Below are positions 9,558 through 17,298 of a stretch of DNA of 64,000 nt, piece after piece. Each line of letters begins with the position of its first letter. Position 1 is the first letter of the stretch. The stretch is taken from assembly GCF_900099825.1 (NCBI RefSeq), contig NZ_LT629693.1, forward strand, positions 6,459,001-6,523,000, written 5' to 3'. The notes beneath the pieces are model-generated. The model worked only from the letters and a program-made list of their open reading frames with translations. It had not been told where the DNA came from and ran no database searches. The translations under genes and the position numbers were made by a program. The DNA comes from Bradyrhizobium ottawaense. Lineage in GTDB: Bacteria > Pseudomonadota > Alphaproteobacteria > Rhizobiales > Xanthobacteraceae.

Positions 9558-9824
9558 TCACCATTCTTTCCCAGGAGATCCTTCAGCGCCAGCATTATCC
9601 AGCATGGCTTCAGCCAGCAGCCGCTTCAGCTTCGTGTTCTCGTCCTCCAGCGACCGCAGCCGCTTGGCCTCAGAGACGTCCATCCCTCCGAATTTGGCCT
9701 TCCATTTGTAGATGCTGGCGTCGCTGACACCATGCTTGTGGCAGAGATCGGTGACTGAGACCCCGGCCTCGTGCTCCTTCAAGATCCCGATGATCTGCTC
9801 TTCCGTAAATCGATTGCGCTTCAT
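9558..9824 (-). CDS. IS3-family transposase OrfA
   Basis: This 88-residue protein starts MKRNRFTEEQIIGILKEHEA and has the helix-turn-helix of OrfA (GVSVTDLCHKHGVSDASIYKW), then a leucine-zipper-like stretch ending LKRLLAEAMLDNA. The start at 9824 is chosen because this Met matches the usual OrfA beginning; an upstream in-frame Met would add 12 atypical residues. The last nine residues (AEGSPGKEW) differ from the usual ALKDLLGKKW. One extra base followed by one lost base explains this, so even OrfA carries small lesions. It binds the element ends in active family members. Confidence 0.8.
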   Translation of the reverse strand: MKRNRFTEEQIIGILKEHEAGVSVTDLCHKHGVSDASIYKWKAKFGGMDVSEAKRLRSLEDENTKLKRLLAEAMLDNAGAEGSPGKEW

Positions 9825-10149
9825 GCTCTGGTCCTCGTCTTGGGCCAGAGCGAACTTCAAACTGGATTAAGCCCGAGGGGCAAGGTCAGAAAAGCCGAAT
9901 GAACCGCAAGAATCAGATTGTTCACTTGCAAGAATTGTCAGCGGCTCCCCCTGCTGAAATAAATAAAATTGAGCAGAACGAGCTGAAAGTATGGAAGGCT
10001 GATGAGCAGGACAGATATAATGCCGAGACTCCGCTTCAGCGTCGTGATGGTGTCTGCGCAGAAGCCGAACTCGGCCGCCGTCACGCCGGTATATGGTTGG
10101 AAACTGCCGTGCGAGGTGTTAAATTCACCCGTTCGCCAGAGGAGCTCCG

Positions 10150-10620
10150 ATGACAAGCCAGAGTCCAGCCTTACAAGATCTTACTATTCGCTCGACCGAA
10201 ATTCTTGATTCCACGGGAAAGCCCGTTCGTGGCCTGGAAGCTGGCGAAACTTATTTGATCGCCATTACAGTTACGGCCGTAAGAGCCGTCAAGAATATCA
10301 GTATAGGATACAATATCAAACTCGCCAACGGAATAGCTGTTTATGGGACGTCCTCCGCCATCCAAGGGCATTTGCTGGATTTCGAAGGCGGAGAAACCAA
10401 GGTTTCCCGCTTTACATTCAAACCTGATCTTGGGCTTGGAACTTATTATCTCTCATCCGGTGTTGCTGAGACGCTCACGCCAGAGGATGAGATTCACAAC
10501 TATGTCATGCTTGATTTTGTCCACGATGCCTTACCTTTTGTAGTTGCCTCAGACAAGAACACTGGCTTGGCTAACTTGAAGAGTGAAATAATTTCCTTTG
10601 AAAAGATCGGCGTGCAGTAA
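10150..10620 (+). CDS. Stand-alone Wzt C-terminal-type carbohydrate-binding domain
   Basis: This 156-residue protein has no ATPase part. It resembles the C-terminal domain of the Wzt protein at 25136-26383: GKPVRGLEAGETY aligns with GRPVRSLNSGETY, AVYGTSSA with EIYGTSTA, and FKPDLGLGTYYLS with FRCDLGGGSYYLT. In Wzt that domain binds the modified end of the polysaccharide before export. AGAGGAG lies 5 bases before the ATG, so the start looks genuine rather than a truncation artefact. The stop overlaps the next start as TAATG. Base composition is clearly AT-richer than the flanks, a sign of transfer. The function of the free domain is not known. Confidence 0.7.
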   Translation: MTSQSPALQDLTIRSTEILDSTGKPVRGLEAGETYLIAITVTAVRAVKNISIGYNIKLANGIAVYGTSSAIQGHLLDFEGGETKVSRFTFKPDLGLGTYYLSSGVAETLTPEDEIHNYVMLDFVHDALPFVVASDKNTGLANLKSEIISFEKIGVQ

Positions 10621-11351
10621 TGGGCATCAACTTGGAATTTGTCGCGACTCTTGCCGAGATGAGGTCTCAGCTCCCGGGCAAAGCCACCGTGATAGAACTG
10701 GGCGCGCAGGACGTTTCTGCTGACCCTTTCGCTGTGGCAAAATTACTCGCGGGTTTTGGATTCGAGAATAGCGGCCCTATTAACACGGCCGCTGAACTTT
10801 ATCGCCGTTCGGGATTCTCAGGCTACGATGCCATCGACATTAACGGCGGTTCCGAAAACGTTCACACTTTTGACCTAAACCATGATCTCACCTCTACCTA
10901 CGGTTTTACGAGGACGTTTGATCTGGTGACAAATTTGGGAACCTTAGAGCATTGTTTTGATCAAGCATCTGGTTTCCGAAACATGCATCGCCTCACGAAG
11001 ACCGGCGGAATAATGATCCATTGCCTGCCTTCGCAAGGGTTGGTGAACCATGCGTTTTACAACTACCATCCTCGCTTGATCGCCGAACTGGCGAAAGCCA
11101 ACGGATACGAGATTAGCTATGTCTTCCTCACCGCAGACTTCACCCCGAAGCGCGTTCCGTATACGATTGAGAACTTCCAATTGCACGATGGTCGAGACGT
11201 TTTGTTCTACGCCGTCATGAGAAAAGCCAATGAGGCAGATTTCAAAAATCCCTCTGATAGTATGTTCACCGACCAGGAAAATGTCATGGCCGGCGAATAT
11301 CGCCCTTATGTCAAAGCGCCCTGGTCAAACATTCGGACTGACGGCAACTGA
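10620..11351 (+). CDS. SAM-dependent methyltransferase-like protein
   Basis: The 243-residue product has features of a class I methyltransferase: VIELGAQDVSAD as motif I (about residues 24-35), an acidic turn YDAIDING, and DLVTNLGTLEHCFDQ in the position of the motif where many family members have LEH. The TAATG overlap with the Wzt-C-type gene implies translational coupling. The pair is AT-rich compared with neighbours and lies between an IS3 element and IS481 debris. A role in modifying a surface glycan or glycolipid is inferred from the partner gene. The acceptor cannot be predicted, and loss of catalytic ability cannot be excluded. Confidence 0.6.
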   Translation: MGINLEFVATLAEMRSQLPGKATVIELGAQDVSADPFAVAKLLAGFGFENSGPINTAAELYRRSGFSGYDAIDINGGSENVHTFDLNHDLTSTYGFTRTFDLVTNLGTLEHCFDQASGFRNMHRLTKTGGIMIHCLPSQGLVNHAFYNYHPRLIAELAKANGYEISYVFLTADFTPKRVPYTIENFQLHDGRDVLFYAVMRKANEADFKNPSDSMFTDQENVMAGEYRPYVKAPWSNIRTDGN

Positions 11352-11389
11352 TTCGAAACGATCAAGATTCTCAGAGAAAAAATGCAAAT

Positions 11390-11573
11390 TGCGGCCGCGG
11401 CCTTCGTTAGATCGCCTTCGATCACGCTCCGCACCATCGCCTCTCGACCTTTCGGCGTCTGAGGTGCATTCTTGTGGCTGTTCATCTGGTCTCTCCGTGG
11501 AACACTGAAGCTTCGCAACCTCAGCTTCCTCGGTTCGGACCAGATGGACAACCTCCTGAAAGCTCACAACTAG
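11390..11573 (-). mobile_element. IS481-family remnant (end plus transposase N-terminus)
   Basis: On the minus strand, from 11485, the frame reads MNSHKNAPQTPKGREAMVRS then VIEGDLTKAAAA, a typical beginning of IS481-family transposases, and then loses similarity near 11390. Upstream, TAGTTGTGAGCTTTCAGGAG near 11554-11573 looks like the element end. No more of the transposase remains. The other bases of 11352-11781 show only a short run similar to the flank of CoA-transferase copy 1, starting at 11739. Confidence 0.65.
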
Positions 11574-11781
11574 AGCGCCGGCACGGCCTTGGGTTGGAGG
11601 TGTGATGAGTTGCGACGCGGGTAAAACGTCCTCCGTCATTGCAACGGCGTTGAATGTTGAACTGTCATTGTGGGAAGGCGGGAAGCATCGAACTCGGAAT
11701 TCCGGGATTCCGGGTTTGGTCTCTGCAAATGCGTTGCTCGCCCTGCAATCGGGCGGTCGGGAAACGTTGAAAAACGCGGGA

Positions 11782-12975
11782 TCACACCACTTTGCGCTGG
11801 CGCAGTTCCGCGATTTCGTCCTTGCCAAAGCCGAACTCGGCAAGCACTTCCTCGGTCTGTTCGCCGAATTCCGGCGGACGCGCCGCCATCGAACTCGGCG
11901 TGCGCGACAGCGTCACCGGCTGGGCGACCAGCTGGATCTGCCGGTTCTCGTCATTGGGGACGTGCTGCGCGATGCCGAGATGCTTGACCTGGGCATCGTC
12001 GAACATCTGGTCGATCGAATAGATCGGGCCGCAAGGCACGCCGGCGGCGTTGAGTTCGTTGACCCAGGTTTCCGTGGGTTTCTTCTGAGTGAGCTTGTCG
12101 ATGACGGCATTGAGCGCATCGCGGTTTTTCGAGCGTAACGGCGCGGTGGCGTAATCGGGATGGGTAACGAGTTCGGGCGCGCCGATCGCCTGCGCGCAAC
12201 GTTCCCAGATCCGCCCGCCGGTGGTGGCAATATTGATGTAGCCGTCGGAGGTCCTGAACACGCCGGTCGGAATGCTGGTCGGGTGGTTGTTGCCGGCCTG
12301 CTTGGCGACTTCCTTTTCCATCAGCCAGCGCGAGGCCTGGAAGTCGAGCATGAAGATCTGGGCCTGCAGCAGCGAGGTCTGCACCCACTGGCCCTGGCCG
12401 GAGACGTCGCGTTCCAGCAGTGCGGTGAGGATGCCGATAGCACAGAACAGTCCGGCGGTGAGGTCGGCGACGGGGATGCCGACCCGCATCGGGCCTTCGC
12501 CCGGCGCACCGGTGACCGACATCAGCCCGCCCATGCCCTGGGCGATCTGATCGAAGCCCGGCCGCTTATGATAGGGGCCGTCCTGTCCGAAGCCGGAGAT
12601 GCTGCCATAGACGATGCGAGGGTTGATCTGGCGCAGGCTCTCATAGTCAATACCGAGCTTGGCCTTGACGTCGGGGCGGAAGTTCTCGACCACGACGTCG
12701 GCCTGCTCGGCGAGGCGCTTAAACACTTCGAGGCCCTTGGGGTCCTTGAGATTCAGCGTCATCGCCCGTTTGTTGCGGTGCAAATTCTGGAAGTCCGAGC
12801 CCTGGCGCGGGCCACCCGGTTGTTCCCCGGCCGCGTCCTCCAGCAGCGCATCGACCTTGATGACATTGGCCCCCCAGTCCGCCAGTTGCCGCACGCAGGT
12901 CGGCCCGGAACGAACGCGGGTGAGGTCGAGCACGGTGAAGCGGGTAAGGGCCTGCGAGGCGCGGGGGAAAGGCAT
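11782..12975 (-). CDS. CaiB/BaiF family (class III) CoA-transferase
   Basis: This is a 397-residue enzyme of normal family length. Class III CoA-transferases move CoA between carboxylic acids through an aspartyl-CoA intermediate; Asp171 in GPMRVGIPVADLTAG sits where the catalytic aspartate is expected. Other family blocks are DLTRVRSGPTCVRQLADWGA (22 onward in part), NLHRNKRAMTLNLKD and YGSISGFGQDGPY. The substrate is not predictable. It is the only intact one of three copies in the window; the others are at 2639 and 17299. It stands alone between an AT-rich cassette and the M10 protease gene, which is divergent from it. Confidence 0.9.
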   Translation of the reverse strand: MPFPRASQALTRFTVLDLTRVRSGPTCVRQLADWGANVIKVDALLEDAAGEQPGGPRQGSDFQNLHRNKRAMTLNLKDPKGLEVFKRLAEQADVVVENFRPDVKAKLGIDYESLRQINPRIVYGSISGFGQDGPYHKRPGFDQIAQGMGGLMSVTGAPGEGPMRVGIPVADLTAGLFCAIGILTALLERDVSGQGQWVQTSLLQAQIFMLDFQASRWLMEKEVAKQAGNNHPTSIPTGVFRTSDGYINIATTGGRIWERCAQAIGAPELVTHPDYATAPLRSKNRDALNAVIDKLTQKKPTETWVNELNAAGVPCGPIYSIDQMFDDAQVKHLGIAQHVPNDENRQIQLVAQPVTLSRTPSSMAARPPEFGEQTEEVLAEFGFGKDEIAELRQRKVV

Positions 12976-13284
12976 TGAGAAACCTTCTTTTTCTGGGATT
13001 TCGCGGGATAAGGGCAGCCGCCATCTGACTTAGACAATTTGGCCGGGAATTCCAACTGCCGCCTCGGTCGGCCGCCGGAGCGAGGGGGAGGCGGCCGGCG
13101 TGCTATCCTGGCTTGCCCAGGCGTTGGCATCGAACGCGACCCCGAAATACTACGGGCATGGAGCTGTGGGGCGACTCTTGCTTTCGCCGTAATAGTGAAG
13201 AAGCAAGAAAGGCTAGTAAACAAGCCTTAATGCGGTGATTCTAGGCTTGCGAGTGGATGTGCGACACCAACCGCGGCCGACCAG

Positions 13285-16200
13285 ATGAAGAAGAACACTT
13301 CGCTTTCCGATGTTGCCAGTGCCGCCCCGTCCTTCGACTATGGGAATGGCGCAGCCATGCCCGCGCCGGCCGCCGCGAACGACGGACTCATCTTCGACGA
13401 TGGCGAACCGTTCGCGCTCGCCGATGCCGGCTCCGTCAGCGTCAGCGCGGGTTCCGCCAAGTCTCTCGCGACGATCGCCACGCTTGCGGATTATTTGATC
13501 AACGGCTTCTGGCAATACAACAGCGCCATTGCCCATCACTGGGCCTCCAGCACCGTCACCTACAATATCAGCGGATTGAACGCCGCCGAGCAGTTCCTGG
13601 CGCAGTCGGCGCTGCAGGCGTGGCACGACGTCGCCAACGTCACCTTCGTGCAGACCGCCGGTAGTGCGAACATCACCTTCAGCGATGCCGGCACCATGCA
13701 AGCGGTCACCAATGCGAGCTGGTACGGCAACGGTGCGATGGCTTCGGCGAACGTCGATATCAGCTCCGACTGGATCGCCAATGACGGCGGCGCGATGGAC
13801 GGCAAAACCGGCATCGACAGCTACGGCTACCAGACCTACATCCACGAAATCGGGCATGCGCTCGGTCTTGGTCATCAGGGGCCCTACAACGGCAGCGCGG
13901 TGTATTCCACCAATGCGCTCTATGCCGACGATACCTGGCAATATTCGATCATGTCGTACTTCTCGGAAAACAATTATTCCGGAAGTACCTACCGCTACGT
14001 GGTGTCGCCGCAAATGGCCGACATCTACGCCGTCGGCCAGATCTATGGCGCCGACACGACGACCCGGACCGGCGACACGGTTTACGGCTTCCACAGCAAT
14101 GCGGGGGCCGTGTTCGATTTCAGCGCCTACACCCGCGCGCCGGCCCTCACGATCTACGACAGCGGCGGCAACGACACGCTGGATTGTTCCGGCTATTCGG
14201 CGGCGCAAACCATCGATCTGCACGCCGGCGCATTCTCGTCAGTAGGCGGGCTGGTCAACAATATCGGCATCGCGCTGAACACCAATATCGAAACCGCGAT
14301 CGGCGGCAGCGGCAACGACACCCTGATCGCCAACGACAATGGCTGCACGCTGATTGGCGGCGCCGGCAACGATACGTTGATCGGCGGCGCAGGAAATGAC
14401 CGGCTGATCGGCGGTCCGGGCGTCGATATCATGACGGGTGGCGGCGGCGCCGACACGTTCGTGTTCGCGACCGGGGATAGCTCGACGGTCGCCGGCCAGC
14501 ACGACCGGATCACCGACTTTGTATCCGGCACCGACCATATCGATCTCAGCGGTATTGACGCGATCGCCAGCACCAGCGGTTATGACCCGTTCCGGTTCAT
14601 CGGAAGTTCTGCCTTTGACGGCAGCGCCGGAGAGCTCGACTATTCCTACAACAGCACGCTGGGCGTTACCGTTGTCCAAGGTGATACCAACGGCGACCGG
14701 ATTGCCGATTTCGGGATCGATCTGACTGGCAATGTCACGCTCAGCCTGGGCGACTTCATCGGTGCTTATTCAACCCCAGTCGTGATCGAGTCCAGTGGAG
14801 CCATCACCCTGGTGCGAGAGGGCAACAACTATTTTCTCAACCCCACCGCGGGCGGCGCTGGACCGTCCATCAAGTCCAACGGGGCACCTTTCGTGGCCTC
14901 GGCCCAGGCTGGCGCGTGGACGCCGATCGGGACGGAGCCGACAGCAAGCGGATACGAAATTGCCTGGAAGGTGATCGGTTCCGATCAATACATGGTCTGG
15001 AACGCCGACAGCAACGGCAACTTTGTTTCCTCCCCGACCGGGATCGTCGCAGGCAGCAACGCGGCTCTAGAAGAGCTCGAAACCAGCTTCCATCAGGACC
15101 TCAATGGCGACGGCGTGATCGGCATGCCTGCGCCGGTCGTCATCGAATCCGCCGGCCTGACCAAGCTGGACCTGGTGGGCAGCAACTATTTCCTCGATCC
15201 ATTGGGCGGCGGTACGGGTCCATCGATCAAGTCCAGCGGGGCACCTTTCGTGGCCTCGACCCAAGCTGGCGCGTGGACGCCGATCGGGACGGAGCCGACA
15301 GCAAGCGGATACGAAATTGCCTGGAAGGTGATCGGTTCCGATCAATACATGGTCTGGAACGCCGACAGCAACGGCAACTTTGTTTCCTCCCCGACCGGGA
15401 TCGTCGCAGGCAGCAACGCGGCTCTAGAAGAGCTCGAAACCAGCTTCCATCAGGACCTCAATGGCGACGGCGTGATCGGCATGCCTGCGCCGGTCGTCAT
15501 CGAATCCGCCGGCCTGACCAAGCTGGACCTGGTGGGCAGCAACTATTTCCTCGATCCATTGGGCGGCGGTACGGGTCCATCGATCAAGTCCAGCGGGGCA
15601 CCTTTCGTGGCCTCGACCCAAGCTGGCGCGTGGACGCCGATCGGGACGGAGCCGACAGCAAGCGGATACGAAATTGCCTGGAAGGTGATCGGTTCCGATC
15701 AATACATGGTCTGGAACGCCGACAGCAACGGCAACTTTGTTTCCTCCCCGACCGGGATCGTCGCAGGCAGCAACGCGGCTCTAGAAGAGCTCGAAACCAG
15801 CTTCCATCAAGACCTCAATGGCGACGGCGTGATCGGCATACCTGCGCCGGTCGTCATCGAATCCGCCGGCCTGACCAAGCTGGACCTGGTGGGCAGCAAC
15901 TATTTCCTCGATCCATTGGGCGGCGGTACGGGTCCATCGATCAAGTCCAGCGGGGCACCTTTGGTGGCCTCGACCCAGGCTGGCGCGTGGACGCCGATCG
16001 GGACGGAGCCGACAGCAAGCGGATACGAAATTGCCTGGAAGGTGATCGGTTCCGATCAATACATGGTCTGGAACGCCGACAGCAACGGCAACTTTGTTTC
16101 CTCCCCGACCGGGATCGTCGCAGGCAGCAACGCGGCTCTAGAAGAGCTCGAAACCAGCTTCCATCAGGACCTCAATGGCGACGGCGTGATCGGTGTTCCT

Positions 16201-16425
16201 GCGGTAGCGAGCCATCTGATGGGGCTCCAATCATTTGCATTCCGATCGAACCTCCCGGAGTTGTTCAGCTCGAACGATCATCAACTGCCGGATGTATCCG
16301 CGCTGCATGAGTTGGCCGGAGCTAGCCCGGCCCTTTCTCCGTTGGGGGCATACGATCCACCAGGTGCGTTCGATCACGGAACGCATGTTGCCGACCTGCA
16401 CACGGGTGGTTTTTTCTTCCATTGA
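13285..16425 (+). CDS. Serralysin-like M10 metalloprotease with RTX repeats and four W-rich modules
   Basis: This 1046-residue protein has the zinc motif HEIGHALGLGH (residues 187-197) and a Met-turn SIMSY (221-225), the signature of M10 metzincins. Calcium-binding RTX nonapeptides (GGSGNDTLI, GGAGNDTLI, GGAGNDRLI, GGGGADTFVF) lie at about 340-395. From residue 500 come four tandem 119-residue modules ending in DLNGDGVIG, related to those in the 3264-7697 protein. There is no Sec signal peptide and the end is hydrophobic (GGFFFH), both typical of type I secretion; no transporter genes are close. Protease activity is strongly suggested. The W-rich modules are an unusual addition compared with standard serralysins of about 480 residues, and may tether the enzyme to a surface or glycan (inference). 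Confidence 0.9.
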   Translation: MKKNTSLSDVASAAPSFDYGNGAAMPAPAAANDGLIFDDGEPFALADAGSVSVSAGSAKSLATIATLADYLINGFWQYNSAIAHHWASSTVTYNISGLNAAEQFLAQSALQAWHDVANVTFVQTAGSANITFSDAGTMQAVTNASWYGNGAMASANVDISSDWIANDGGAMDGKTGIDSYGYQTYIHEIGHALGLGHQGPYNGSAVYSTNALYADDTWQYSIMSYFSENNYSGSTYRYVVSPQMADIYAVGQIYGADTTTRTGDTVYGFHSNAGAVFDFSAYTRAPALTIYDSGGNDTLDCSGYSAAQTIDLHAGAFSSVGGLVNNIGIALNTNIETAIGGSGNDTLIANDNGCTLIGGAGNDTLIGGAGNDRLIGGPGVDIMTGGGGADTFVFATGDSSTVAGQHDRITDFVSGTDHIDLSGIDAIASTSGYDPFRFIGSSAFDGSAGELDYSYNSTLGVTVVQGDTNGDRIADFGIDLTGNVTLSLGDFIGAYSTPVVIESSGAITLVREGNNYFLNPTAGGAGPSIKSNGAPFVASAQAGAWTPIGTEPTASGYEIAWKVIGSDQYMVWNADSNGNFVSSPTGIVAGSNAALEELETSFHQDLNGDGVIGMPAPVVIESAGLTKLDLVGSNYFLDPLGGGTGPSIKSSGAPFVASTQAGAWTPIGTEPTASGYEIAWKVIGSDQYMVWNADSNGNFVSSPTGIVAGSNAALEELETSFHQDLNGDGVIGMPAPVVIESAGLTKLDLVGSNYFLDPLGGGTGPSIKSSGAPFVASTQAGAWTPIGTEPTASGYEIAWKVIGSDQYMVWNADSNGNFVSSPTGIVAGSNAALEELETSFHQDLNGDGVIGIPAPVVIESAGLTKLDLVGSNYFLDPLGGGTGPSIKSSGAPLVASTQAGAWTPIGTEPTASGYEIAWKVIGSDQYMVWNADSNGNFVSSPTGIVAGSNAALEELETSFHQDLNGDGVIGVPAVASHLMGLQSFAFRSNLPELFSSNDHQLPDVSALHELAGASPALSPLGAYDPPGAFDHGTHVADLHTGGFFFH
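14782..16209 (+). repeat. Four tandem 357-base in-frame repeats
   Basis: Units begin at 14782, 15139, 15496 and 15853 with an exact 357-base period. Units 2 to 4 are almost identical at DNA level (for example CCTGCG/CCTGCG starts and single changes such as GGCATG to GGCATA and TTCGTG to TTGGTG). Unit 1 differs more at its beginning. Conserved residues include NYFLDPLGGGTGPSIK, TPIGTEPTASGYEIAWK, YMVWNADSNGNF and FHQDLNGDGVIG. Confidence 0.95.
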
Positions 16426-17298
16426 ATCAAACAGCTGATGACCACTTCCGTGTTTCCGGCGGACTCGCAATCGTGGACGTCCTGTATGAAAGCGGAGGCT
16501 GCCGCACTCGCCACGGCGAAAGCCACCTCACAAGGCTGCACGAGCAGGTGTCGGTCATCACACCCGGCCGGAGCCGTTGCGGGGGTCATCGATTGCCGTG
16601 CGCGTCAGCCGAAACGTCGCGAGCGTTGATTGCCCTCGTTGCAGCGATACCGCAACATAACGTTTGACGGAAGACGAGCGCGACATTGCACGCATGTCGC
16701 GCATTGATTCGCTGGATGCTGCCGCGAACGGGCGAAGCTGCGCCCAATATGCTGGCGCATCTCAGTCCAGACGTTCGCACTGCTAGAGCAGGACTCCGCG
16801 GCGCCAGCTTCGTGCCTATGCTGCGTTAAAGGCTAGAGGGAAAGGGAAACGGACGGAGAAGGCTGCGCGTGCTCGGCTAGCCCTTTCTGGGTCCTGTACG
16901 GACATGAAAGGTGTGGCGATCATTTCAGCAATGCTCAACCCGCGGCTGCTGCACGGATAATCACGCCCATTTGCCCGTCTTTCTGCTTTCTGGGGAGCAG
17001 AAGCTGGTCACTGAAGCACCCGGGTGTACCACGATCGTTCGGAATCAATTGAAGCAGGATTTTTGCCGAGACGTCGCATCCAACAGACCTCATGGTCTCC
17101 ACTCTCCAACCACAGAAACCGTAGGGTTAGATCGGAAACGTGTGTCCAGCCGGACCTCACATCCTTGACGGGAACGCCATTGGGGCGACGGACATATGTG
17201 ATCATATTTTAGAATTGCATCATCACCGACAGGAACGAAGCTAGTCCGAGCGACGGTTGTGATTCCGAGAAGTACGCGACAATCTGACTTGGTGTGTT
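16426..17298. other. Non-coding or unrecognised stretch after the protease gene
   Basis: Short open frames exist on both strands, but none shows a recognisable domain, a convincing ribosome site or protein-like composition. No tRNA, stem-loop terminator or IS end is apparent. It separates the protease gene from the third, broken CoA-transferase copy. Confidence 0.6.

Larger units (their letters stand above)
8622..9888 (-). mobile_element. IS3-family insertion sequence (IS407-like), degenerate
   Basis: The 1267-base element starts TGACCTTGCCCC at 8622 and ends GGGGCAAGGTCA at 9888. These are inverted repeats matching over about 12 bases perfectly and about 25 imperfectly, with the TG...CA ends of IS3 elements. 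Inside are orfA and a frameshifted orfB on the minus strand. I see no target-site duplication (flanks CCAG and GAAA differ), which suggests an old insertion or later rearrangement. It interrupts the small lipoprotein gene at 8433. Confidence 0.85.

Noticed and set aside
10016..10021. TATAAT as a -10 box for the Wzt-C-type gene
   Set aside because: No acceptable -35 box lies 16-18 bases upstream, and the region is AT-rich, so the match is weak.
2597..12057. A complete integrative element with attL/attR formed by the CoA-transferase ends
   Set aside because: The duplicated ends are suggestive, but there is no integrase, excisionase or transfer gene between them, and the copies differ by about 20 bases, so a defined element cannot be claimed.
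5733..16209. Regular direct repeats as a possible CRISPR array
   Set aside because: The units are 351 and 357 bases, contiguous and in frame within proteins; there are no spacers and no cas genes.
14916..16310. A 464-codon open frame inside the M10 protease gene
   Set aside because: It is a shadow frame that stays open only because the tandem repeats have a period divisible by three; the translation is arginine-rich and has no domain.
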